This document shows, piece by piece, positions 24,610 through 32,626 of a DNA stretch of 57,908 bases. Made by a program: the position numbers and the translations under genes. Source of the DNA: Bacteroidales bacterium UBA1800 (GTDB lineage Bacteria; Bacteroidota; Bacteroidia; Bacteroidales; VadinHA17); NCBI GenBank assembly GCA_002319915.1, contig DCFQ01000113.1, positions 3,412 to 61,319 of the forward strand, written 5' to 3'. Each line of letters begins with the position of its first letter. The stretch's first letter is position 1. The notes beneath the pieces were generated by a model that did no database searches, was not told where the DNA came from, and saw nothing but the letters and a program-made list of their open reading frames with translations.

Positions 24610-25695
24610 TTACCTGAGGTAAATATTTCCCCGGGTGGCGTCGATTGTTATTTTCCTGGAACCGGGATCCCTTCCCACCGTTCCTGTTGAAATGTATTCC
24701 TTCCTTTCCTCGTTTATTGTTTCCTTCTCCGATTTTGTGTTCCTGTCGGGCAGTACAACGAAAGAATTCGTGTGCCTTATTTCATAGCTGAATGAAACGG
24801 AGGGATCGCAGGAAAGTGTGACGTCGGAGTTTACCGATCTGATATCAAGATCACCGGACAGGTTCTCTACCTTTGCCACGTCAAGGCTTCCGTATTTAAG
24901 CGTAAGCTTTCCTCCCTTGCCGAGCTGTTCAATCTTAAAATCAGTAAAATACGAAGTCCCGTCGAGTTGAGAAATGTTGTCAATGAAGAACTTGTCCCTT
25001 CTCGACTCGGTCTCGACCACGCCGGCTTTCCCCAGATTGAATCTTGAAGATGTGGAGTTTATCGAAAGATCGCTGCTTTCCCCGATGACCAGCTCGGAAA
25101 ATGATGGCTGCAGCCTGGCACTCCTTACAGATCCGATATCGGCATTCGCGAAGCTTAGCTTCATTTCTGAGATCTTTTCAAGAGAATTTGCCTTGAATGA
25201 TCCATTTGAAAGCGTTACCGACAAAGTTCCGCTGTTGCTCTCCATGGTGACATCTCCCAGCTGGTTGCTGAGATTGATGTCGATATAATCCGGGGTATTT
25301 ATATAATAGTTGATCTTTACCCTGGAATTATATTCTATAACCTTATCTGTGAGCCCTTTGAAGCTTTCGAGGATTTCAGTGAGGTTCTGGTCGAACTTAG
25401 TTCTGGCAATTACCAGGGAAGAAGTTCCCGTCATGTCGACAGATATTCCTCTGAACATTTTTTCAAGCTTGTCGCGTGACGGTGCAAAAGCCTGGATTTC
25501 TGCCATTATGGAGACAGAATCCTTTCCCCAAGATGTCAGATGAATGTCTCCGTACTTATTATCCAATTCCAGCCTGGTGTTCCTCCCGGCGGGGAATGAC
25601 TGGATGAAGTTACGCCTTTCTGAAACTGATTGTGCTGATAAAGAACATGTTATGACAAATATCACTGTAGCTGCCAGGATTTTTGGGTGTTTCAT
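24610..25695 (-). CDS. Exported DUF4097-like beta-repeat protein
   Basis: 361 residues from the ATG at 25695 (MKHPKILAATVIFVITCSLSAQ, a signal peptide); longer in-frame starts up to 25821 lack one. The body is a series of short beta strands in which polar and hydrophobic residues alternate (LELDNKYGDIHLTSW, INLSNQLGDVTMESNSGTLSV, LTLKYGSLDVAKVENLSGDL), the pattern of DUF4097/putative adhesin beta-helix proteins often found with envelope-stress regulators. No regulator gene is next to it. It converges tail to tail with dsbD (4-bp gap). Function unknown. Confidence 0.75.
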   Translation of the reverse strand: MKHPKILAATVIFVITCSLSAQSVSERRNFIQSFPAGRNTRLELDNKYGDIHLTSWGKDSVSIMAEIQAFAPSRDKLEKMFRGISVDMTGTSSLVIARTKFDQNLTEILESFKGLTDKVIEYNSRVKINYYINTPDYIDINLSNQLGDVTMESNSGTLSVTLSNGSFKANSLEKISEMKLSFANADIGSVRSARLQPSFSELVIGESSDLSINSTSSRFNLGKAGVVETESRRDKFFIDNISQLDGTSYFTDFKIEQLGKGGKLTLKYGSLDVAKVENLSGDLDIRSVNSDVTLSCDPSVSFSYEIRHTNSFVVLPDRNTKSEKETINEERKEYISTGTVGRDPGSRKITIDATRGNIYLR

Positions 25696-26120
25696 GAATC
25701 TGGATTTAGTCTGGTTGGGATGCAAGATTGTTATTTTATTAACAAATAGACGGATATGCAGCTTTAAAAGTTTCATAAAAGAACGGCAATTACAGGTTTT
25801 TATCGTGCAATTCATTGTCACTTTTTAAAAAACAGGCCGGGATTACATTCAATTCCAAATTTAACATGTATCTTTACTATTCAGATCGTAGAAAAACTAG
25901 ACTTTACAGGTTTATACCAAAAGATATTTAAGGAGACTGTTTAACAAGAAGAAGCTTTTTTACTGTCCAAAAAAAAGCAATTTTTCCATTCTTTTCATGG
26001 CTGCCCCTGACCGCAAACGTCGGGGGCTTTTTTTGGCCGTTAAATAGTGTTAAAAGAGAATTATACACCATAGTTCCGTATTTCAATTTGGTTATATTGC
26101 AGCATGAAAAACTGGGTATT
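25696..26120. other. Divergent intergenic region with an orphan terminator
   Basis: About 425 bp without a protein gene. It contains an intrinsic-terminator-like hairpin at 26003-26034 and, upstream, a -7-like TATCTTTA at 25869-25876. A short transcript of about 150 nt between them is possible but not shown. Confidence 0.5.
26003..26034 (+). terminator. Intrinsic terminator-like hairpin without an upstream + strand gene
   Basis: GCCCCtGAC (26003-26011) pairs with GTCgGGGGC (26019-26027) around a short loop and is followed by seven T residues (26028-26034). The nearest upstream gene is on the minus strand, so it would end either a small RNA or a leader transcript attenuating the M19 peptidase gene at 26121. 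Confidence 0.6.
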
Positions 26121-27320
26121 ATGAGCAAGGTATTGGGATTGATGGTTCTTGCTGCGGTACTTGCCGATTGCAGCGGTGACGAGGTTCGTTTGAAAAGGCA
26201 GGCTGACAGGATACATGAAAAGATCTTATCAGTAGACTCCCATTGTGATACTCCGATGGATATCATGGAAGAGAATTTCAATCTCGGCGAGAAGCATAAG
26301 GAAGGATGCGTCGATCTCCCGAGAATGAAGGAAGGAGGGCTTGATGCTGAGTTCTTTGCTGTCTTTACGCAGCAGGGACCAAGGGATGATTCCACCTTCA
26401 CCTTGGTTCATGAACGTGCGTTGAAGACCATTGATGCAATCAAGAGGAATGTGACTGAGTATCCCGACCTTGCCGGCATGGCGTACACCCCCGGTGATGC
26501 CTACCGGCTAAAGAAGGCAGGCAAGATTGCCGCTTTTATCGGGATTGAAAACGGGTACCCTGCCGGGAAGGACCTTTCGAGGATAAAGGAGTTTTATGAC
26601 CTGGGAGCGAGGTATATGACTCTCGCTCATACAAGGAACAATGATATCTGTGATTCCTCGACCGATCCGAACGGTGCTGAGAACAACGGCCTGTCAGACT
26701 TTGGCCGGAAGGTGGTTCAGGAAATGAACAGGCTTGGAATGATGATCGATGTTTCACACATCTCCGATAAATCATTTTATGATGTATTGTCCTTGTCAAG
26801 GGCACCGGTGATTGCTTCTCATTCATCATGCAGGGCGCTCTGCGAGAATGCCAGGAACCTTTCCGACGACATGCTCCTGGCGCTCAAGAAGAACCGGGGG
26901 GTGATCCAGATCTGCATCCTGAGCAACTATATTAAAACACCCGAACCTAACCCCGAGATGGAGGCACAGCTGAAAGCGCTCAAGGGAAAATTCGGTGACT
27001 ACAATTCGCTGCCTGACGATAAGAAGAAAGAGATGCGGGCTGAATTCAGGACGATCCAGGGAAAATTTGAAAAGCTGGCTACCGTCAAGGATGTGGTCGA
27101 CCATATTGATCATGTAGTGCAGGTTGCCGGTATCGATTATGTCGGAATCGGGACTGATTTCGACGGTGGGGGCGGAGTCGAGGGCTGCAGGAGTGTTGCA
27201 GACATGAAGAATATTACAGTCGAGCTTCTGAGAAGAGGTTACAGGAAGGCCGAGATCGAGAAGATCTGGGGCGGAAACATTATGAGAGTCCTGAAGGAAG
27301 TGGATAAGCTGAAAGGTTAG
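26121..27320 (+). CDS. M19-family dipeptidase (renal dipeptidase-like), lipoprotein
   Basis: Zinc dipeptidase of the amidohydrolase fold. 399 residues from the ATG at 26121; the first 20 residues are a lipoprotein signal ending LADC, so it is probably anchored in the envelope. Metal-binding features: SVDSHCDTPMD (HxD-type motif), the bridging Glu in FIGIENGYP, DVSHIS and IASHSSCRALCE (two His), and GTDFDGGGG. Length and motif order match the family. Probably breaks down peptides or D-amino acid dipeptides from food or cell wall. Monocistronic; followed by a family A repeat. Confidence 0.92.
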   Translation: MSKVLGLMVLAAVLADCSGDEVRLKRQADRIHEKILSVDSHCDTPMDIMEENFNLGEKHKEGCVDLPRMKEGGLDAEFFAVFTQQGPRDDSTFTLVHERALKTIDAIKRNVTEYPDLAGMAYTPGDAYRLKKAGKIAAFIGIENGYPAGKDLSRIKEFYDLGARYMTLAHTRNNDICDSSTDPNGAENNGLSDFGRKVVQEMNRLGMMIDVSHISDKSFYDVLSLSRAPVIASHSSCRALCENARNLSDDMLLALKKNRGVIQICILSNYIKTPEPNPEMEAQLKALKGKFGDYNSLPDDKKKEMRAEFRTIQGKFEKLATVKDVVDHIDHVVQVAGIDYVGIGTDFDGGGGVEGCRSVADMKNITVELLRRGYRKAEIEKIWGGNIMRVLKEVDKLKG

Positions 27321-27331
27321 GAACTTTTTTG

Positions 27332-27428
27332 AACCGCAAAGGGCGCAAAGTTTTTACACAAAGGGCGCAAAGAAGCCTGATAATAGTTCCTTTGCGTTCT
27401 TTGCTTATTCTTGGCGGTCTTTGCGGTT
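27332..27428. repeat. Dispersed inverted repeat, family A, copy 2
   Basis: Inverted ends AACCGCAAAG (27332-27341) and CTTTGCGGTT (27419-27428), with internal GGGCGCAAAG direct repeats and CTTTGCGTTCTTTGC in the right half. It lies between the convergent M19 peptidase and VOC genes and could act as a two-way terminator. Its right end supplies two bases of the VOC stop codon. Confidence 0.85.
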
Positions 27429-28503
27429 AAATCTTTACCCTGGAGAATCTCAGCATTCTTACCATCCAGCCTGGGAGAGGGCTGTAGTTCTTCCTCTTCC
27501 TCAGATCAAGGTAGATGCCAAGTTTTTTCAGGATTGGAAGCTTGTGAGTTTCGACAAACTCTATAAGAGTCCCATCGGGATCCTCGATATAGGCAAAATG
27601 TCCTGCCGCTTCACCCATGTCGAAGCTGGAATCGTGGTGAGCTGAACGGCTGTTGACGGTAAACGGGAATCCGGCCGATTTGCAGGCGTCCTTCAAGCTG
27701 TCGAAATTCCTGACATCATAGCAAAGGTGAATGAATCCCGGATCGCCCCAGAACCTGTTCTGCATAGTCTTCTTCCCGGGCTTGCCTGTGGCGCTGATAA
27801 GTTCAATATAGCTCTGTCCGAAAACATCGCTGAAAAAGCTGCTGAAAGGTTCCGAACATTTCAGGAGGACCCGCCGGAACTCCTGGTCACCGCCGGGAAG
27901 AGCCGCCAGGTCGGGGAAAACTGCTGTCTTATCGTATACGATTTCGTCATAGCCCAGAATTCCGGAATAGACTTTCCTTGCACTTTCGATGGAAGAGACT
28001 CCGATAACCGCCCCGAATGATCCTCCGGTGGGCTTTTTTTCGTCCATGAACCATTTGTCGCCTTCAATGATCTCAAAGATATTGCCGTAGGGATCCTCGA
28101 TAAAGAAGTTCCTGCTTCCTGCGGGATCGGGTGCCGGAGTCCCGAAGACTGAAACATTGTGCCGCTTGAAGAACCCGTATGCCTCGTCGATGTTTTTTGC
28201 CTTTATCTTGCATGAAAGGATCCCCAGGTCGCCCAGGCGCGCCCTTTCTTCCGGCATAACCGGTTTCCTCCCCATGTACTGCCACACTTCGAATCCGCCG
28301 CCGCTCTGGAGGTTAAGTGCAAGGATAGCACGCCTCGATTGCACCTGGCCCCCGGTATATGGCAGCATGAGCCTCGCTTCCGAATCGTCGTCAAAGATCC
28401 TGCAATCCATTCCGAACATTGAAATGTACCATTTCCAGGCTTCTTCAAGATTTACCACTCCAATCCCGATCTGCTGTATACCTCCTATAAAATATCCCTT
28501 CAT
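27427..28503 (-). CDS. Two-domain VOC (glyoxalase/dioxygenase fold) protein
   Basis: 358 residues with two vicinal-oxygen-chelate modules: about 1-135 (GGIQQIGIGVVNLEEAWKWY ... FFIEDPYGNIFEIIEG) and about 158-320 (GSFGAVIGVSSIESARKVYS ... FAYIEDPDGTLIEFVETHKL). The two FxEDPxG(N/T)xxE motifs carry the C-terminal metal-ligand Glu of each module. This arrangement resembles extradiol dioxygenases and 4-hydroxyphenylpyruvate dioxygenase, but no specific substrate can be named. The stop codon (27427-27429) is formed by the end of the family A repeat. It shares its strand with the SDR and acyltransferase genes upstream, 23 nt after the SDR stop. Confidence 0.82.
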   Translation of the reverse strand: MKGYFIGGIQQIGIGVVNLEEAWKWYISMFGMDCRIFDDDSEARLMLPYTGGQVQSRRAILALNLQSGGGFEVWQYMGRKPVMPEERARLGDLGILSCKIKAKNIDEAYGFFKRHNVSVFGTPAPDPAGSRNFFIEDPYGNIFEIIEGDKWFMDEKKPTGGSFGAVIGVSSIESARKVYSGILGYDEIVYDKTAVFPDLAALPGGDQEFRRVLLKCSEPFSSFFSDVFGQSYIELISATGKPGKKTMQNRFWGDPGFIHLCYDVRNFDSLKDACKSAGFPFTVNSRSAHHDSSFDMGEAAGHFAYIEDPDGTLIEFVETHKLPILKKLGIYLDLRKRKNYSPLPGWMVRMLRFSRVKI

Positions 28504-28526
28504 AATAAATGATTGTTTCTAATGGT

Positions 28527-29330
28527 TTATGTTGATTTGATCTTGTCTGCTATCCGGAAAAAAAGCCAGGGGAAGATCCTTCTGATGAAAAGAAGGGTCA
28601 GTTCTCCCTTTCCGACCAGGATCTCCCTCCTGTTCCTCCTGATGCCCCTTATGATCATCCTTGCCGCCTTCTCGGGTGAGATCCCCTTTGCCTGTCCTTC
28701 ATCCAGCTTCCCGTGCTCCTTTCCGTCACTCTCGAGCGCATGGACTGAAATCGCAGTTCTTACACGTCCGGGGATAATCATCGAAACCCGGAGATTGTTC
28801 TTTTTATTTTCGAGGTAAAGAGTCTCGAAGAAGCCATGCAATGCCTGTTTGGATGCTGAGTAAGCTGACCGGAGGGGAAATCCGAACCTTCCCGAGATGC
28901 TGCTGGTTGCCAGGATATGTCCTGATCTTTGCCTTACCATGTAGGGCAGAAGAGCCTTGGTCAGCGCAATTGTTCCGAAGTAATTTATCTCGAATATTTT
29001 CCGGTCGAGCCACAGGGGTGTCTCCTCGATCCTGGCCCTCTGGCTGGTTCCGCCGATATTCAGAAGGTAATCGATCCGCCCACCGCCGAGATGCCTGGCG
29101 ACAAGTTCCCCGATTTCAGCGGTGTCAGCGAGGTTGAAGGGGACGCATGTGATCATCCCCGAAGCCTTGCCGCAGGAGTTTTTGACCCTGGTAAGTCCCT
29201 CGGGATCATTTGATGACGCAATAACTTTTGCACCACTTTCTGCAAATTCCCTTACAAGGGCTTCCCCGATCCCCGAGGAGGCACCGGTGATCCAGGCCGT
29301 TTTCCCAGCCAGCATTTGATTCCTATTCAT
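28527..29330 (-). CDS. Short-chain dehydrogenase/reductase
   Basis: NAD(P)-dependent oxidoreductase with a Rossmann fold. 267 residues from the ATG at 29330 (MNRNQMLAGKTAWITGASSG). Cofactor motif TGASSGIG, NIGG in place of NAGG, catalytic Ser in ILATSSISG, and the YxxxK pair in AYSASKQAL. A C-terminal hydrophobic stretch (LLFIRRIFPWLFF) suggests membrane association, as in SDRs acting on lipids. The start overlaps the stop of the acyltransferase gene by 8 nt (ATGAATAG), so the two are probably translated in coupling and may both act on lipids. Confidence 0.88.
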   Translation of the reverse strand: MNRNQMLAGKTAWITGASSGIGEALVREFAESGAKVIASSNDPEGLTRVKNSCGKASGMITCVPFNLADTAEIGELVARHLGGGRIDYLLNIGGTSQRARIEETPLWLDRKIFEINYFGTIALTKALLPYMVRQRSGHILATSSISGRFGFPLRSAYSASKQALHGFFETLYLENKKNNLRVSMIIPGRVRTAISVHALESDGKEHGKLDEGQAKGISPEKAARMIIRGIRRNRREILVGKGELTLLFIRRIFPWLFFRIADKIKST

Positions 29331-30660
29331 CTTTGAGTGAAGCGACCATTTGGATAAGGTTATCGAAATCCCTCTTGAGGGAAACAAATCTTTTGTCTTT
29401 CGTCCATTTGTAGTGCTTGACCCTGAAGCCTCCCGTAACCCTTCTAAACAGGATGTTGTAATTCCAGGCTAATAATCCGGAAACCGGGATTGAGAGAAAG
29501 ACCAGGATTCCCAGCCACCATGGATGGAAAACCAGGAGTGAGATGACCAGGTAAACAGGAAGGAAGATGAAAGCCAGCCCCGCGGATATGCCGTACTTAA
29601 GCGAACTATGGAACTGCGGATCCTTGATTTTCCTGATCTGAAGCTCCGGCAGAGCAATAAAGGTCAGCATAAATATATTGCCGAAGATCCAGACCGGCAG
29701 GGCGGCGAGGAGGACCAAAACTCCTACGATCAGCCAGCCCAGCGGGTGCTTTTTCTTCCTGAGGAGCCTGTAGGTGACATGAAGGTCCATGGCTTCTCTC
29801 TTTACCTTTAAGCTCAGGTCACAGATATTCCTGTAAGCCTCGTTGTCATTCTCCATTAATTTTGCCAGCCTGGCGATTAGCGACCTGTCCCTGAACAGCT
29901 TAGGGTACTTTATGTCGTCGCTGTACGGTTCATTGACAATGCTCCTGAGCTCGTCAATGGCTTCATAATCCTCCTGGGATTCAATATGAACCATCAGCCT
30001 CTTGATCTCTTTCGAGAGCCTGCTCCTGAGCTCATTGAGAGCACGTTCGGGGCTCTCCCTGTAGAGCTGGTAGAATTCCGAGACTTCAATTGGCTTTCCG
30101 TAAACTACGGTGAGGACCTGCCTGAAGCGGGTATAATGGGAGAATTCAATCCCGACTGGGATGATTTTTATTTTAAGGTTGAATGAAGCAGCCTCTTCAG
30201 CCTGGAAGGCAACCCTGCAGATACCTTTTTTCAGCTGGCGAAGCCTTCTGAAACCTGCATGATCCCCTTCCGGGAGGATAACCACCCCGTTCTTGTTTTT
30301 CAGGACATCGATAGTCTTAAGGAATATATCGTCATTCCCCCTGAGTGTGCTGAAGCCGTCCCTTATCCTGTAAACAGGCAGGATCTTAAGGAAATACAGG
30401 AACGATGCGACCAGCTTTCTTTTAAAGATATCGGCGCGGGCAAGGAACACAGGCTGACCCTTATGGGTAAAAAGCACCGCCAGGGCATCCATCAGCGCGT
30501 TCTGGTGATTCGGGGCAAAGATCAGCGACTGCTCCGGGTTAATGTTTTCACGTCCGACAACAATTATCTTCCGGTAGAAAATGTTATCATGCCAGAATGC
30601 CATGACCGATTTCAAAAGTGCATACCGGGCAGAATATTTTTCAATGTTTTGCCTCCCCAT
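29323..30660 (-). CDS. PlsC-type acyltransferase with C-terminal membrane segments
   Basis: 445 residues. The acyltransferase domain (about 25-220) has NHQNALMD, which carries the catalytic His and an Asp, and the acceptor-binding PEGDHAG; such proteins acylate glycerol-phosphate or lysophosphatidate. A helical region (about 225-310) and two or more hydrophobic segments (about 308-340 and 350-385) follow; these are longer than in PlsC alone (about 250) but usual for the large Bacteroidota form. It lies upstream of the SDR gene with an 8-nt overlap. The exact lipid substrate is unknown. Confidence 0.85.
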   Translation of the reverse strand: MGRQNIEKYSARYALLKSVMAFWHDNIFYRKIIVVGRENINPEQSLIFAPNHQNALMDALAVLFTHKGQPVFLARADIFKRKLVASFLYFLKILPVYRIRDGFSTLRGNDDIFLKTIDVLKNKNGVVILPEGDHAGFRRLRQLKKGICRVAFQAEEAASFNLKIKIIPVGIEFSHYTRFRQVLTVVYGKPIEVSEFYQLYRESPERALNELRSRLSKEIKRLMVHIESQEDYEAIDELRSIVNEPYSDDIKYPKLFRDRSLIARLAKLMENDNEAYRNICDLSLKVKREAMDLHVTYRLLRKKKHPLGWLIVGVLVLLAALPVWIFGNIFMLTFIALPELQIRKIKDPQFHSSLKYGISAGLAFIFLPVYLVISLLVFHPWWLGILVFLSIPVSGLLAWNYNILFRRVTGGFRVKHYKWTKDKRFVSLKRDFDNLIQMVASLKDE

Positions 30661-30807
30661 TCAGCGGTAGATTTAAAAGCCCTTTCTTTTACAATCAGGT
30701 AATAAACAAAAAAGAGAAATGCAAGTTAAGAAAAATTGATTTTCGGTTCGGGGCCCGGGACACGGATTAATCTGTCGCGGATAAAGAATAAGTCTTTTTA
30801 CCACCTG

Positions 30808-31203
30808 TTACCAGTCGTTGGGATCGTCAATGATCCTGTCAAGGTCCCTTCTCTCTTTCTTTGTGGGTCTTCCAGTTCCTCTCACACGATAACTGCCTGA
30901 TCCTGAAAGCTTCATGGTAAGCTTTGTTTTTTCCTCCGCCGGAGAAAGGTCCTCGATGAAGTCAGCTGTGAGCTTTGCTGATACACGGTTCCCGGGAGGT
31001 TCAATTATACGGTAAGTGAATACGGCAGGCGGCTTTCTCACGGTGACGGTTTCTCCTGCCACAACTGTTTTTGATGGCTTGGCCGGGACACCGTTTATAA
31101 GCACCCTTCCTTTCCTGCATTCTTCTGATGCAATGCTGCGTGTTTTAAAAATCCGGACCGACCACAGGAATTTATCGATCCTTACAGATTTGCTTTCTGT
31201 CAT
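30808..31203 (-). CDS. S4-domain RNA-binding protein, Hsp15-like
   Basis: 131 residues. The S4 fold occupies about 8-70 (VRIDKFLWSVRIFKTRSIASEECRKGRVLINGVPAKPSKTV), then a basic C-terminal region (GRPTKKERRDLDRI) as in Hsp15, which recycles 50S subunits that carry nascent peptidyl-tRNA. That fits its place 18 nt after peptidyl-tRNA hydrolase and the rplY gene. The symbol hslR is used for E. coli Hsp15; orthology is likely but not proven here. Confidence 0.88.
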   Translation of the reverse strand: MTESKSVRIDKFLWSVRIFKTRSIASEECRKGRVLINGVPAKPSKTVVAGETVTVRKPPAVFTYRIIEPPGNRVSAKLTADFIEDLSPAEEKTKLTMKLSGSGSYRVRGTGRPTKKERRDLDRIIDDPNDW

Positions 31204-31221
31204 TTCCTGATCTTTTCAGTG

Positions 31222-31839
31222 TCAGGATTCGCCTGACCCGGACTCTGATTTTCCGGGCTCATTGCTGCTAATCCGGCCGGCCTTGTTATAGGCGGTCATG
31301 GTGAGCTCTGTTCCGGAGATTCCGAACGATTTGATCATGTCAACAACAATGGCAATCCTGCCGGCAAGAAACTTCCATTCTTCAGCGGTCCATCTGCCAA
31401 GAACATAGTTTACCTGGGAGCCTTTGCTGAAATCGTTCCCTATCCCGATCCGGATCCTCGGATACTCATTGGTGCCGAGCACCTGGTTGATATGGGCGAG
31501 GCCGTTATGTCCCCCGTCACTTCCCTTAGCTCTCATTCTTATGCTTCCGAGGGGCAGGGCAAGGTCGTCGACGATCACAAGGAGGTTTTCGATCGGGATC
31601 TTTTCCTTCCTTAGCCAGTAGTTTACGGCATTTCCGCTGAGGTTCATATATGTGGAGGGTTTCAGAAGGACAAATGTTCTTCCCCTGTATTTGACCCCGG
31701 ACATAGATCCGTAACGCCCGTCATTGAACCGGGCTCCCGAATCTTCCGCAAAGGCGTCGAGTACGGAGAAACCTATATTATGACGGGTATCCCTGTACTC
31801 ATCGCCTATGTTTCCCAGGCCAACTATCAGATATTTCAT
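31222..31839 (-). CDS. pth: Peptidyl-tRNA hydrolase
   Basis: Releases tRNA from prematurely dropped peptidyl-tRNA. 205 residues. Family motifs: LIVGLGNIGDEYRDTRHNIGF with the catalytic His (residue about 20), PSTYMNLSG, and RMRAKGSDGGHNGLAHI with the substrate-binding Asn/Gly loop. The last 15 or so residues (SNEPGKSESGSGES) are a low-complexity extension beyond the common length of about 190. It is 28 nt downstream of rplY, and rplY-pth-S4 is probably one operon. Confidence 0.95.
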   Translation of the reverse strand: MKYLIVGLGNIGDEYRDTRHNIGFSVLDAFAEDSGARFNDGRYGSMSGVKYRGRTFVLLKPSTYMNLSGNAVNYWLRKEKIPIENLLVIVDDLALPLGSIRMRAKGSDGGHNGLAHINQVLGTNEYPRIRIGIGNDFSKGSQVNYVLGRWTAEEWKFLAGRIAIVVDMIKSFGISGTELTMTAYNKAGRISSNEPGKSESGSGES

Positions 31840-31867
31840 TGTGCCTGATTATTGAAGAAGGATCAGT

Positions 31868-32512
31868 TTATTTTCCCTTTTCCTCAGGAGCCGGTGTTGC
31901 AGCTGCAGCCGGAGCTTCAGCTCCTTCAGCAGGCGCTTCAGCACCCTCTTCTCCTTCAGTTTTCTGGGCTACGCGTGAGGTAGCAACTGACAGAACAGTC
32001 GTGATCTTAGGATCAATCAGTTCTATATTGTCGTATGAAAGGTCTCCTACCTTTATCGAATGGTGTATCTTGACCTCGGTAATATCAACAAGGAGCCTGT
32101 CGGGAATATCTTTTATGAAACCTCTTACTTTCAGATGTCTTTTCTTGATCCTCAGCTTGCCGCCGGCCTTTACGCCGACTGATTCGCCCGTGACATCTAT
32201 AGGAAGGCTCGTAACAATAGGCTTCTCTTCAGAGACCTGAATAAAATCGATATGGTTGATCTTGTCAGTTACCGGGTGGAACTGGATATCCTGAAGAATG
32301 ACTTTATGCGCGGTGCCGTCCAGCTCCAGATTCACCAGGTGGGCGTCGGGCGTATAAATAAGATTCTTGAAGTTGTTTTCATGGGAATAGAAATGGACAT
32401 TCTCCTTAATGCCATAGATCACGCACGGGACATTCCCGTCCTTTCTGAGCAGTTTCGAACTCTTCTTGCCGAGGTCCTTTCTGAGGGTACCTTTGATTTC
32501 AATTATCTTCAT
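31868..32512 (-). CDS. rplY: 50S ribosomal protein bL25 (CTC type)
   Basis: 5S rRNA-binding protein, long general-stress CTC form. 214 residues: N-terminal L25 domain (RKDLGKKSSKLLRKDGNVPCVIYG), then the TL5/CTC C-terminal domain (HIDFIQVSEEKPIVTSLPIDVTGESVG), and a tail from about residue 188 made of Glu/Ala/Pro (EGAEAPAEGAEAPAAAATPA). It is first in the rplY-pth-S4 operon with a strong promoter at 32596-32626 and a hairpin in its leader. Confidence 0.95.
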   Translation of the reverse strand: MKIIEIKGTLRKDLGKKSSKLLRKDGNVPCVIYGIKENVHFYSHENNFKNLIYTPDAHLVNLELDGTAHKVILQDIQFHPVTDKINHIDFIQVSEEKPIVTSLPIDVTGESVGVKAGGKLRIKKRHLKVRGFIKDIPDRLLVDITEVKIHHSIKVGDLSYDNIELIDPKITTVLSVATSRVAQKTEGEEGAEAPAEGAEAPAAAATPAPEEKGK

Positions 32513-32536
32513 TATATTGATTTATTGTGCTACTCA

Positions 32537-32557
32537 GAGTTATCACCATGATAACTC
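32537..32557 (-). promoter_or_regulatory. Leader hairpin upstream of rplY
   Basis: Perfect 9-bp stem GAGTTATCA / TGATAACTC with a 3-nt loop, ending 24 nt before the rplY start codon within its predicted 5' UTR. Possible site for autoregulation by the ribosomal protein or for mRNA stability. Confidence 0.5.
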
Positions 32558-32595
32558 CCCATTACACGTTTGACATCTTGCAAAAATTCGGAGTG

Positions 32596-32626
32596 CAAAT
32601 ATATCATAAAGGATTCAAAATACAAA
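32596..32626 (-). promoter_or_regulatory. Promoter of the rplY-pth-S4 operon
   Basis: Reading the minus strand: TTTG (32626-32623), a 19-nt spacer, and TATATTTG (32603-32596), both perfect matches to the Bacteroidota consensus. The -33 box lies inside the last codons of prs. Confidence 0.75.
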
